A stretch of DNA of 64,000 nucleotides from Bretschneidera sinensis (lineage: Eukaryota > Streptophyta > Magnoliopsida > Brassicales > Akaniaceae). The stretch spans positions 48,961,001 to 49,025,000 of the forward strand of contig CM043697.1 of assembly GCA_023935145.1 (NCBI GenBank). Reading direction: 5' to 3'. Each line of letters begins with the position of its first letter. Within the stretch, counting starts at the first letter, position 1. The translations under genes and the position numbers were made by a program. The notes below the pieces were generated by a model that ran no database searches, was not told the origin of the DNA, and was given only the letters and a program-made list of their open reading frames with translations. This document shows positions 11,466 through 22,756 of this stretch, in pieces.

Positions 11466-12575
11466 TTATCCTTTGTCACATAACTGACTAATGCTAAGTA
11501 AATTTGGCTTAAGGCCTTGTACTAGCAATACATTATCTAAGGTTGAGAAATCATTACCGACTTTTCCATGCCCAATGATCTTTATTTCAGTATTGTCTCC
11601 AATGGTCACAAGTCCACCATCTCTTAGAGTTAGCTCCTTGAATACGCTTTTATCACCGGTCATGTGCTTCGAGCATCCGCTATCAAGGTACCAACAGTTA
11701 CCTTTCTCCTTGGTGTGGAGGCAAATCTACATCACACAAGGATATATGATAGCACTTTTAGGTACCCAAAATTTCTTGGGTCCTTTGGGGTTAGTCCTTG
11801 AAAATACAGTTCCTTTTGGGACCCATACTTTCTTAACATGTGGTGCTCTATGAACAAGTTGATGATGCACAATCCTAGCATTATAGTCATAGAAATTTCT
11901 AGGATATCTTACATGTGCATTCCTATAATCCTTAGGATAATAGTTCCTAGGATTCATGTTTCTATGGTAAGGAGTATGAAAATACATGTCATTTCCAGAA
12001 AATGAATGATGATGCATTCTAGGATACATGCTAGCATATGTATGCAAATTATTTCTAGGATAACCATGATGGTAATTCTTAGGATGAGCATGAGCAGAAT
12101 GCATTCTTTGATTATACACATTGTTCCTAGAATGAGCATGATAATTATTTCTAGGATGTGTATGAGCATTTCTAGAATGAGCATACATATAAGCATGAGT
12201 ATTTCTAGGTTGCTTCAATTTAGTATGAATATTTAAATTTCTAAACTTCCTAGCATTCATCGAGGGAGTGCTCTTAACCATGCTAGGAGCTTTTGAAGTA
12301 GAGGGTCCATCTACACAAGAGGCTTTCATGAATAAGCTCTCTTTTGTTTTTTGCTTTCCCAATGGAGAATATCCTACACCAGTTTTTCCTCCACTTATTA
12401 TTTGGGAAGAAAGCACTTCATCAAGTTTTTCTTTACCAAACATAAGTCTTGATATAGTGCTATTTAATTCAGAAATTTTATTTTTCAAATTCTCATTTTC
12501 ATCTTTGAGAAAATCTTGAGAAGAATCATACAGTAAAGATGATAATTTTTCTTTTTCTTCTCTAAGACTTATCAT
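11466..12575 (-). pseudogene. His/Arg/Asn-rich linker and aspartic protease
   Basis: The same frame as gag continues. A short coiled-coil-like start (12575-12430) is followed by an unusual stretch at about 12290-11830, very rich in His, Arg, Asn and Tyr with recurring PRN-type motifs. After an in-frame TAG at 11727-11729 comes the protease: the catalytic WYLDSG box is read at about 11696-11679, followed by CSKHMTGDKS. The protease ends at an in-frame TAA (11466-11468). The catalytic Asp-Ser-Gly is intact; only the stop codons break it. Confidence 0.8.
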
Positions 12576-12590
12576 TTCTTTAGAAAGAGA

Positions 12591-13784
12591 TTATACTTCT
12601 TTCTTAAGAACAGAATTTCTTGAATCAAATTTCTTCCATTCTTCATGCATTTCATTTATTACTTTTAGCAGTTCTTCACTACTAGTAACAATATTATTTT
12701 TTGAAGAGGGAGAAGATGTTACCTCACTTTCATCGTCGATTGCCATCAAACAAAGGTTGGTGATTTCCTCGTATCCAATTTCTTTGTCTGATGACTCATC
12801 TTCTTCGTCATCGCTCCAGGTAGTTGCTACCATAGCTTTCTTCTTAAAGCTCTTGTATGGTTTATTTGAAACTGGACGATCAGCTTTTATGTGTCCTGGC
12901 TTCTTGCAGCCATAGCACATAAGTGGTTCCCTTTTTGAGGTGGGATCCTTTGCGTAAGGTTTCTTGCTTTTCTTCAAGAACCTATGGAATCGTCTGGTGA
13001 TTAAGTCCATTTCGCCATCCTCTTCATTGCTCTCTGTTTCTTATTCTAATTCATTTTCTTTATTGCTCGTAGAAGCTTTGAGAGCAATTTGCTTTTTCTT
13101 CTTCTCATCATCATTGACGATGGGAGTCATTTCTTCCATCTCGTATGTCAATAATGACCCAAGCAGCGTCTCAACATCAAGCTTGTCAAGATTTTTGGCC
13201 TTCTGTATGGCTATCCTCTTTGATTTCCATTCTGGTGGCAGAGATCTCAAGATTTTTCTGGTTAGTTCAACTTCCTCAATATTCTTACCAAGCAGTTTTA
13301 AACCATTTATGATAGTGGTGAACCGTGAGTGCATTTCAGAAATGGTTTCGTTAGGAGACATCTTAAATGATTCATACTCAGAAATTAGCATGTAAATTTT
13401 AGACTTTTTTACTTCACTAGTTCCTTCATATGTGACTTGTAATTTGTCCCATATTTCTTTAGCAGAAACGCATGCAAATATTTTATTATATTCAGAAATA
13501 TCTAATGCACGATGAAGCATGCTTGTTGCTCTGCTATTGAGAGACATCATTTTACAATCCTCATCAGTGAACTCAGTTTTGAGTTTAGGCATTGTATGAA
13601 GAGTCTCTCCAATAACTATTTCTTTTGAAGGAATTCTAGGTCCTTCTTCTATGATTCTCCATAGATTGTAATCTCGTCCTTCGACAAAGATTTTCATTCT
13701 ATTTTTCCAATAGTTATAATTTGAGCCATTGAACAATGGTGGTCTAGTATAAGAGTGTCCCTCAGAGTAGCTATTTGCTGCCAT
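12591..13784 (-). pseudogene. gag of the Sirevirus-like element (two stops, broken zinc knuckle)
   Basis: Translation starts at 13784 (MAANSYSEG) and gives the copia-type gag N-terminus with RPPLFNGSNYNYWKNRM and the helical UBN2-type capsid region. A TAA at 13041-13043 interrupts it. The same frame continues through an acidic, Lys-rich linker to a CCHC knuckle, CYGCKKPGHIKAD, at about 12885-12930. Its fourth ligand is Arg instead of Cys. A second in-frame TAA lies at 12591-12593. Gag would form the virus-like particle and package RNA. This copy can make only the first about 247 residues without readthrough. Confidence 0.88.
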
Positions 13785-13825
13785 TGGATCAACTCAAGGA
13801 TTTTAAGCCTAATTAAGAGAACGAA

Positions 13826-13837
13826 GCTCTGATACCA
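13826..13837 (-). other. Primer-binding site (initiator tRNA-Met)
   Basis: Minus strand reads TGGTATCAGAGC, two bases inside the 5' LTR. This is the usual sequence complementary to the 3' end of plant initiator tRNA-Met, used to prime minus-strand DNA synthesis. Confidence 0.9.
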
Positions 13838-13839
13838 AT

Positions 13840-15084
13840 TTTAGCTCGAGGTTTCAACCCAAGGGGAGTGAATTGGGTTTTTAAAAACTTTTTGCGGAAT
13901 TAATACAAGTTTATAAAAACTGATAAGCAGCAAACAATTAATACAAGTAATGTGCTGTAAATAAAGAGTTTAAGGAAAGAGGATGCAAACACAGTTTATA
14001 GTGGTTCGGCAATATCGGATTCATTCCGACCCTACGTCCACTCTCTTCAAGGAACTCCTTGAAGTAATCCACTAAGTAACTTAGTCGCACAGCTTAGCCG
14101 GGTGTTGCACAAACCGTACACAAGCAAATTACAGGAGTTGCTTAAACTGAACAATCCCCTTCCTTTTGGAAGTTTCCCCTTCCTCTCGGAAGTAATCCCT
14201 TTACAAAGATAGTGTAAAGTAAAAGGTAGAGAGACAGCAAATGAAAGCTTATTACAACAGAAATGTCTCTCTTTCAAAGTAAAGCTTGAAGAAATGGCTC
14301 AACAAGATTATTTCAAAGCTTTTTGTGTTTCAAGAGTATAAAAACTTGATTATATGAGATCAACTCTTTTTGAATATATGCAGCTTGTTATTGAATGCTT
14401 AACTGAATGGGTTTATATAGCAATCAATTAATATGGCTGTTAGGACTTTAATTTGAAAAAGATTTACTTTAAAACGTTCAGATTTGGAGTCCAACGGTCA
14501 TATTTTTGAACTACCAGTCGACTGAGTCGAGATACCAGTCAACTGGGTTCACTTGAAAAAATCACGTTTTCAGACCTTATGGGTATCCAATCGACTGGTA
14601 TTTATCATCCAGTCGACTGGGGACTTTCTGTCCATTTTACTAGTCGACTGGGTTGATTCATCCAGTCGACTGGAGACTTACTGTTCATGTACCAGTCAAC
14701 TGGGTTGATTCATCCAGTTGACTGGGTACCTTTTGTCCCATATACCAGTCGACTGGTATATGTACCCAATCGACTGGGTTGTCTTCCAACCCAGTTTTTC
14801 TTCTGTTTTTCATTAAAAACATTTAAAAACAATAGTTTTTAGAAAATCTTTTGTGTTCGAGCCATTGAACAAGCTAATACAATGTATAAATGAGACTTAC
14901 ATTAGTTCTAAACCTTAAGACCTATACTAGATCTTCAGTCTTCACTTGATACTTGATTTGGTTCGAGTTCTTGCACTCTATTCCTTGGTTGAATGTGTTT
15001 GATCCTTAATACAACTTAGTTTAAACTTGTTAGTTAAATAACAGTTGTGTTTTGCCATCATTAAAATACGGGCGAGGGTCAACA
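13840..15084 (-). repeat. 5' LTR of the Sirevirus-like element
   Basis: This is the partner of 4746-5969. On the minus strand the order is TGTTGACC start (15084), palindrome array (14777-14514), TATA box (14419-14412), then R/U5 and the primer-binding site. The inner end is TT where the other LTR has TG. Confidence 0.93.
14514..14777. repeat. CCAGTCGACTGG palindrome array in the 5' LTR
   Basis: Ten units, three perfect, placed about 95 to 365 bp upstream of the LTR TATA box on the minus strand. Variants are again mainly TCGA to TTGA or TCAA. Confidence 0.9.
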
Positions 15085-15089
15085 GAAGC

Positions 15090-15617
15090 AAAATAAAAAG
15101 AACTAAATGATGCATTGAAACTAATTTGCAATCAAAATCACACATCCATCGAATGTATATTTATCGATATAACTTAAATGGTAACTAAACATCTGGGCTC
15201 TCAAATTTGAATCCCTAAACCTAATTATATCATATATATGGTTATATTTTTATTTTACTCATTGCACTTTAGGGTGATTCTAGGTTACTTCTGTAGAACC
15301 CATATATGCTTACTTTCATGTCTTATCTATCTGGAATTAGATGTGATATACCATAGATTCTGGATTCTATACATTATTTCTACAAAATGTCTTTCTTACT
15401 TTATTTGAAATTTTCCTGGACCTTTTGGTTTGAGTCAGATGTATAAATTTGGTTGATAAGAAGGGTTGTTTGAAGAAAAAAAATGTAGGGGATTTTGATT
15501 ATTTATCTCATTTTCTTTTATTTTTTGACAATTGAACTGGGTTTGATCAATTCCAAACTTCCAAGTCCTAAACTTTCTTCCTTATTCACCTTTCTTTCTC
15601 CGAGGTGTGTTAATTTA
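15090..15617. other. Intergenic AT-rich sequence
   Basis: No gene or element is recognised between the retrotransposon target duplication and the start of duplicated block A. Confidence 0.5.
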
Positions 15618-15930
15618 ATTTAAATTTCTATCAACTCTTTAATTATTTACATTTCATTTAACTTAATTTTGTGTGTTATCAACTGCTAAATTATATATAA
15701 TGTTAAAAAAATATATAGCAAATTTATAGCAACATAATTAGTTCTACATAAAAATGAGTTCAACAGCATAAATTTTGTGAAGCAAAGCATTACAAATAAT
15801 AATATAATATTTAAAGTTTATTTTTAAATATTTCAATCACCAATGCGAAAGATGTCTAAATAACATTTTATTAAAAAAATTATTTAATTTAATTTTTCTA
15901 ATAAAAATTCTAATTATCGTTATTACAGAT

Positions 15931-16463
15931 ATGAAGGTTGTCAGTATCGGTTACAAGACACTTTTAACTGACATGACACAAAAGTTGAGTCTAGATGAGC
16001 CAAATTATGGATTTGAACAAGCTGAAAATGGAGTTTTCTAGGCATTTGTACTGAATAAGAGTAATCAAACCAAAAAATGCTTAAAATCTTTGGAAAAATT
16101 AAGTAATAACAAAATCGGGTCAGAATAAGAAGCTGCCCGACAACTAATAAACATTTTGAATATATTTTCAATATAATTATTTTAGATATCAATTTTGAAT
16201 ATAGGGAGTATTACAAATGGTTGTACAACGAAGTGGATTCAGCTTATGAGGGTGTGTTGCTAGAGACAAAAAAAGTTAGAATGTGATTATCAAATACTGT
16301 ATTTAAAAGATAAAAAGTTGAACAAATTATTGAAGGCACACAAGCGATTGCAAGAGAAATTTAAAATGATGAAATGATTGATCAAGATTATCAGAGATAT
16401 GGTGCAGAAACTACAAGAAAGTTAATAAACCTAGAATTGGAAAAGTTTGTTGATGCTAATTGA
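15931..16463 (+). pseudogene. Two-exon relic with dsRNA-binding-like fold (block A copy)
   Basis: After an acceptor-like TTATTACAG, a frame begins MKVVSIGYKTLLTDM and reads about 65 codons. The pattern (helix, then PNYGFEQ, a strand-rich stretch, then a helix EAALQLI as seen in the B copy) resembles a double-stranded-RNA-binding domain. This is pattern-based and I do not recognise the parent gene. In this copy a TAG follows GVF, and a TAA precedes EAA, as in block B. A second exon-like frame after TTTTAG (about 16186) reads DINFEYR and ends at 16461-16463. It may be a captured gene fragment. Confidence 0.4.
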
Positions 16464-17319
16464 ATTTAGTAAAATGTTTTTTTTAAGAGAATGTAGTCTT
16501 ATGTTTCGACATTTGTTCAATTTTTATGTTATGAACATTTATCATTGTCACTTGGTTAATTTCACATGTTACTTAATGTTAGTTTTTCGTATAATTATTT
16601 TTTATTGTGATTAATTTTTATTTACACTACAATAATGTAATACATGGCTTTTATCTAAATCATCCAAAAAAAAAAAACTAATTTACATCCTATTAAATTT
16701 GTACAACCGAAATAAGAAGTAAAAAGCACCAGAAACATCAAACAGAGTTTTATAACAAAATAAATATAAACATAAGAAGAAACTACTTAAGAACATAACA
16801 AAAAAACATAAGCACCATACTACTTACTACACAATAAATTTTTATTTAAAATAAATAAATCAAAAGATACCTTAAAATTTAAAAATAAAATAAAAAATGT
16901 CATTCGAATAATACACACCAGATTCATTGTTATGATTTAAATTTAAACAATATTTTCATTTTAGATAAGATTTAAACATCATTCGTAATTAGTGCATTAC
17001 TAGAAAAATGAACAAGCATAAGAAACAAGCTGTTTTTTCTTTTCTTTTCAAAAGCTATGTGAGATGGTGAGGGTTTGATAGACTCTTATAAGGATACTGA
17101 ATAATAATAATAAAAAAAACTCATTCCTGAAGGTACCTTGATAAATAAATCATCCAAAAAATCTAATCTACACTCTATTAAAATTGTACAACTGAAATAA
17201 GAAGAAAAAAGCACGAGAAACATCAAACAAAGTGTTATAACAAAAATAAATATAAACATAAGAAGAAACTACTTAAGAACATAACCAAAAAAAAAAAACA
17301 TAAGTACCATACTACTTAC

Positions 17320-18162
17320 CAGTGTTTTAAAGGGCGAATCTGGGTCGCGCCCGGGGCTCGCCCAGAGATGTTTTCGAGCAAAAACGCCCCTGGGCGTGAA
17401 TCTTAGGGCGGAAGTATCACGGGGCGGTCGTTTTTCAGGTTTGGCCGTTCGCCCAGACCCGCGGTGTACGCTTTTTACGCCTCGGACGTCTAAGCGTACG
17501 CCCAATGCATTTTTAGTATTTCATTTTTCTCACCAACCAAACAAACGTAGATAGTTAATAGAATATGAAATCTGAACAAACAATGCCTATAAAGAGGGGA
17601 AAGCAGCGAGATACTCGAGAATAGCGGCGAGGTAGACGGAAGCACCAGTTCCCACGTGCTGAGAGTAGCAACCTTTCTTCAGATACCGACCGATACGACC
17701 GATCGGAAACTGTAGACCGGCTTTGACGGACCGAGACACCGGTTTCTTCTTTGGACCGCCTCCTTTCCTTTCTCCCGCACCCTTCGTCGCTTTCCCTCGT
17801 GGCCAGCTTAGCAGAATCTTGGTATATTCTTATGTGGCAAGTATGGTTGCCATCTGTTTTGCTTAAAATTGTGCTACATACGAGACTAAAGTGTTTTTGT
17901 TTTTTTTAAACTTAATTAAAAAAATATAATGTGGTTAATTATATTTTTAAAAATATATATTTTTTTTATTTTTATAGGTCCTTTTGTTAATAAATAAACA
18001 AAGTTTATTGATAATTAATTAATTTATATTATTTTAATTTTTTAATATTTTTATAATTTAATTAATATCATTTTATTCAAAACACCCCAACGTCTCTAGG
18101 CTTATGCCTCGCCTCATTGAGGCAAAACTCCTTGCCCAACGCCCTCGGCTATGAAAACATTG
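17320..18162 (-). mobile_element. Non-autonomous hAT element carrying a histone H2A exon
   Basis: The 843-bp insertion starts CAGTGTTTTAAAGGGCG and ends, on the other strand, CAATGTTTTCATAGCCG. It is flanked by a perfect 8-bp duplication CTACTTAC at 17312-17319 and 18163-18170. The 8-bp duplication and CA(G/A)TGTTTT ends are hAT traits. Block B has the empty site with a single CTACTTAC at 47973-47980, so the insertion followed or sorted after the duplication. GC-rich subterminal sequence with GGGCG motifs lies inside each end. No transposase is present. Minus strand is given because the captured exon reads that way. Confidence 0.92.
17601..17806 (-). pseudogene. Captured histone H2A exon fragment
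   Basis: The minus strand reads [40 protein letters not shown], then [18 protein letters not shown] without a stop. This is the plant H2A N-terminal tail, alpha-1 and alpha-2 region. It is complete except for the start codon and everything after EYLAA, where plant H2A genes commonly have an intron. Changes such as CYSQH in place of a basic loop show decay or divergence. It lies inside the hAT element and is GC-rich compared with its surroundings. It is not a functional histone gene; expression as part of a transposon transcript is possible but unseen. Confidence 0.88.
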
Positions 18163-18310
18163 CTACTTACCAAATAATTACACAATGAAATTTTATTTAA
18201 AATATAAAAATAATTCAAAAGAGTGGTGACAAACAAGAATAACTTAGATTATTTGCCTTTATTGAATTATATGATTCTATAAGAATTTTTTTTTATTTGA
18301 AGATTTATGT

Positions 18311-18503
18311 TTGTTCAATTTATCGACTAGAATTATTTGTTTGAGCTTTAATAATTACATTTACTTTGAATTTCTTATTTATTTAATGAATCTCGTATCA
18401 AATATTTTTATTTATTATGATAAAATAAATTATTTATTTATTAATTTTATTTTTGTTTTCATGAACAAAATATTCTTATGCATTTGTACGAGGTCAAAGC
18501 TAG
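18311..18503 (+). mobile_element. Helitron-like 3' end (block A)
   Basis: The sequence ends in CTAG at 18500-18503 followed by T, preceded by a decayed hairpin. The block B copy (ending 48313) keeps GTGCATTTGCACGGG, which folds as a short hairpin 10 bp before CTAG. This is the Helitron 3' signature. The 5' TC end is not located, so only the end is annotated. Confidence 0.45.
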
Positions 18504-19206
18504 TTTTTTTTTATTATTTTATTTTATTTTAAATTAGAACAATTTCAATGCGCCACATAAGCAACAATGTGGACGTTGACATGGACATTATATATATATA
18601 TATATATTATCAAAATGCTTTTAAACAAAATTATTTATTTAAAAAAAATTCAAATTCAAATATTTGTATGTTTAATCTTAATTCAAAATATTTGTATGTT
18701 TTATCTTAACTATAAAATTATTTAATTTTTTAACCTTTTATCTTTGCAACTCAATTTGCTAATTAAAGCTTATCACATTAATTTTTAAAAAATAAGAATA
18801 CTAATTAATATTTTAAAAAACTTAAAAAAGCTAATATATATAAGTAGAACAATTCCAACGCACCACATAAGCAAAGATGTTGACGCTGACATGGACATTA
18901 TTTTTCTATCTGATATTTTCATGTTTAATCTTACTTCAAAATATTTGTATGTTTTATCTTAACTATAAGATTATTTAATCTTTTATCTTAAGTCTTAACA
19001 ACTCAATTTACTAATTAAGGCTTATCACATTATTTTTTTAAAATAAGAATATTAATTAATATTTTAAAAAACTTTAAAAAAAAATACTAAATTTCAAATT
19101 CAAATAATATAGTTTATCTTACCCAAAAATCATATCTAAACTGATTAATCATTATCTACAAAAGAGTTTATATACATTCAAAACTCTATTTCATCTCAAT
19201 TCTAAA

Positions 19207-19236
19207 CTAGTATTTCAACACGTGCTAATGTGCGTG
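19207..19236 (-). mobile_element. Helitron-like 3' end, minus strand (block A)
   Basis: Read on the minus strand, an imperfect hairpin is followed by about 10 bp and CTAG (19210-19207), with T next. The partner at 49243-49276 has the stronger hairpin. Confidence 0.4.
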
Positions 19237-21374
19237 ATGAACTGCTCTTCTATCTAATTAAACAATCAAAGAAGAAATACATAATTTAATTAAAGAAAAA
19301 AAATCAATTGTGAATAAAGAGAATTGATAAAAATCTCACCTGAAAATGAATCACAGAGACAACACATTAAGCTTAGCGAATTAGCTACGAGTAGTTAACT
19401 GAGAAACAAATAAAGAGAATGAAAGAATATGTATAGGTAGGTGTGAATTCGTGGATAGTGTGTACTGTGTAACTATTTAGGTAGTTATTGCAAATAAGTA
19501 ATTTTTGAAATAGGTAATGTGTAATTACTTAGGTGGTTATGGTGGATAAGTAGTTTTTGAAACAGGAAGTTGTTATTGATTAGGCAAACGTGAGGTGACT
19601 AGGTTTATATTTTTATACCTAATAACACAGTAAATCTACATTTATGCGGTAAGTATAGATATAGATAAAAAAACACATAATCTTATATGAAATTAATAGA
19701 TTTTAATTAAAATACACATCACATTATCTTTTCCAATTTAATTTTAATTTGCAGACAAAAAAATAAAGTTTATGACTAATATACTCTTATCTCATAACGA
19801 AAATACTGATTGAATGAATTAATTTTATTCTTATCTCAAATCATCCTCATTTCAACACCATTATAAATAGAACTTATATATGCAACTTTAAACTCTTCTA
19901 CTAACAAATTCTTACATTAGTCTTATAGTCATAATTTTTTTTTTAATTATTGCATTTTAAGGAGACCAATTTATTGTCACAATTACACTAGCTTCGCTTT
20001 AGTATTCTATCGATCATTTATTCTTGAATTGTATTGTAACTATATTTTCTATGTGTTTGTTAATTTTATTATAGATATTTACTTGAATTTTATTTAAAAT
20101 TCATATTACACAAACCTTTATTCTTTTTTGTTCATTGTATGTAGGTGTTGATGTCAATTTGCGAGCCTTTGGATGAGAATAAAATGTTGTATTGTTATGA
20201 GTTCACACTTTTTATATTATCTCAATGGATGGAGTAATTATTCTATATCTCAATATACTCTTTTAGATGAGCAAGGATCAAGCCTATCTCCATTAGAGCT
20301 ATACTATTTTTTTTTTGTATTTATTTTTGTATTAATCAATGTTAATGGAAGTTGGCAATGTATTATTTGTCTTTACACGTTTTGTTACCTTTTTTTGAGA
20401 TTCAGGTGCTTAATTGATAAAATTTAGTGGTAAAATATTTATTGTACTCAAAGGCACGAGTTAAAGTTTTTTGCAACAAATTTTGTGAGTAATCATTGCC
20501 TATCGATACTAACAACTACAACAATTATGAATAGTAATAAAGTTATTATTTGGATAATTTGAATATAATAAGAAATTCATAATTTTATTATTTTTTTTTC
20601 TGCTACCAAATTATTTTTCTACATCTATCTTTTTCTTTATGCATACAACAGATATCACTTAGTTAGGTATTGTGAACATTCTCAACTACCTTTTTCTTTT
20701 GTTACTCTTTGTAAAATTTATATATTATTTTAATTTAGTTTATTCATTCTTAATTAATATTGATAATTGTAACAAATTTCACTTTATAAATATATTTCTA
20801 GAATTATCTCAATTTTGATAATTATCTCTTAAAAGTCTCTTTAACTACAATTTTTGTAATTATCTCTTAAAACTATAATAAAATTTTTGGTCGTTTAAAT
20901 TTTAAATATTAAAATTAAACAAAGTAATTTAAAATGTTATCTAAGAAAAATATGTTCCAAATTATTTTACTTAAATTTTAAATATATTAAACTTAACTAA
21001 TTTTTTTTTAAATATTAGCAAAAGAAAAATAAAAACTAAATAGGTAGTATTTTAATTAGAACTAAATAGTTTTGAATATGGTTGTCTTCAATAAAATTGT
21101 TAGTATCATAAACGGTAAATCTTGAATTATCGATCACATAAGTATGTGCGCACTACAACAGATATCAACGAAAATGATATGATATAATAATTTAAGAGAG
21201 GTAGAGAGCCATATATAGGTTAAAAACGAATATAAGGAATACAAATTTGAAAGTTATATATTTATCTTGAATTTTTTTGTTTATCATAATAAAATATATT
21301 ATTATTTTTTTATATTTTATCCTTATGAATAAAATATTTATGTGCATTTAGCTTCACAGTTAGTTGTTAGTAAT

Positions 21375-21492
21375 AACAATAATAGGATATACATACTATT
21401 AGGTATTAATAGTATGATAATTCAAGTTTGAGAAACAATAATAGGATATACATACTATTAGGTATTAATAGTATGATAATTCAAGTTTGAGA
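21375..21492. repeat. 59-bp tandem duplication private to block A
   Basis: The unit beginning AACAATAATAGGATATAC occurs at 21375 and again at 21434. Block B has it once, near 51427. Confidence 0.9.
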
Positions 21493-22273
21493 GAAACTTG
21501 GTCTTGAAAAATCCACCAGGCCCAATTTATAGTGTTAGAGATTATATGAACCTAAAAGCTTAAGTTAATGGATTTTATTTCTAACACTATATATATCCTT
21601 CACTAAACCAATTTCTTTTCTACGTGGGATTGGTTTTCCACATTATAGACATCATCTTGCGAACCACACAAATTTCACCATGCAAGCATCATCCACTCGC
21701 TATCCAAGCCACATTGTTTGCGCAACATGAGTCCCTCAAGCTCCCCCCCTATTTTTCGACTATACCAGCTCGAGTATTTCAGAGTCAGCTGTGTGATCTT
21801 TTCACATCCAGCTGAACCATTGGCTCCGATACACTTGTTAGACATGGTAACCAAAGTTTGGAATAAACTTGGTTTGGAGAGTCCACAAAGCAAAGACTCA
21901 ATATATGATGTTGGAGACTATATATGTATCCAAAAGTTTAAATCAATAGATTCTGATTCCACCACCATATATTTGTCATTCATTAATCTATTTTTTTTTT
22001 TATATAAAATTGTTCTTCCATATATATATCACATAACCCGTTTAGTACTGCATACTCGACCCTCAATCTCCATTATGTTTTATAAGATTTATAATTACAT
22101 AATTGCCTTAAGGCAAGTCCACAATAAAGAACTTATGCACTCTTTACAACTTCATTTCTTTTTCCACATGGGATTTACTTCTCACATGATATTACGATCT
22201 ACATTAACAATAACTACGTAAACTTTAACTTTCATCAAATATTGGACTATAACAACACAAAATACAATAATAA

Positions 22274-22304
22274 ACCCATGTACGTTGCACGTGATTTCCA
22301 CTAG
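22274..22304 (+). mobile_element. Helitron-like 3' end, plus strand (block A)
   Basis: ACCCATGTACGTTGCACGTGA forms a decayed hairpin and is followed by TTTCCACTAG and then T. The same end occurs in block B ending at 52293. The 5' end was not found. Confidence 0.42.
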
Positions 22305-22756
22305 TCATATATGTTCGAAAACTATATTACATATAGAGTTGTTAATCCTGCTATTGTGGAATATATTATTGATGCGGTAATCTTTCCATGCTCCAATTTT
22401 CAAGAGCATCAAATTTAAGTACTCCTAGTGTCGAGTTTATGTTTTATTGTTATTTTTTTTGGAATGAAGCGGAGTTATATGCAGTATAACGATGGATTAG
22501 ATTATAATATAAATTCGTACTATTATATTATTCATACAGAAATTTATAATATTATTATAATCCACCTAAAATTTTAAGACCTCAACCTTGATCATTAGAC
22601 CAAAATCTTATCGTCTTCGTCAAGGTGTATTGTTATTTCTTAGAAATTGCATTATGTATCAAATTGCGCATGAGCTTACTTAGTCTAGTTTATGCATATT
22701 TCCTAGAAATAAAATTACCATTAAATTTAAAATTGATTTTACTCCGATTCATATTT

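Larger units (their letters stand above)
4746..15084 (-). mobile_element. Complete Sirevirus-like Ty1/copia retrotransposon
   Basis: Two direct LTRs (4746-5969 and 13840-15084) enclose gag-pol and an extra ORF, all on the minus strand. The 5-bp target duplication GAAGC is present at 4741-4745 and 15085-15089. LTR outer ends read TG...CA. The primer-binding site complements initiator tRNA-Met. Next to the 3' LTR there is a purine tract, with further G-rich purine tracts near 6182 and 6241 on the minus strand. The long LTRs, extra ORF after pol and several purine tracts fit the Sirevirus (SIRE/Maximus) lineage; that assignment is inferred. The gag-pol frame has only point nonsense mutations until a frameshift near 8820, so the copy is damaged but structurally complete. 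Confidence 0.95.

Noticed and set aside
11954..12236. ORFs rich in Ile/Met/Leu on both strands
   Set aside because: Alternative frames of the His/Asn-rich gag-protease linker; low complexity only.
17269..17505. 78-codon minus-strand ORF at the start of the hAT/H2A element
   Set aside because: Composed of hAT subterminal GC-rich sequence and crosses the element border.
18311..18532. Hydrophobic 73-codon ORF and its block B partner (48121-48327)
   Set aside because: Extremely AT-rich, and its end is the Helitron-like terminus; composition alone gives Phe/Ile/Tyr-rich frames.
21718..22221. 167-codon plus-strand ORF, shared in part with block B (51722-52060)
   Set aside because: No recognisable domain. 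The block B copy diverges into an AT microsatellite, so there is no sign of coding constraint.
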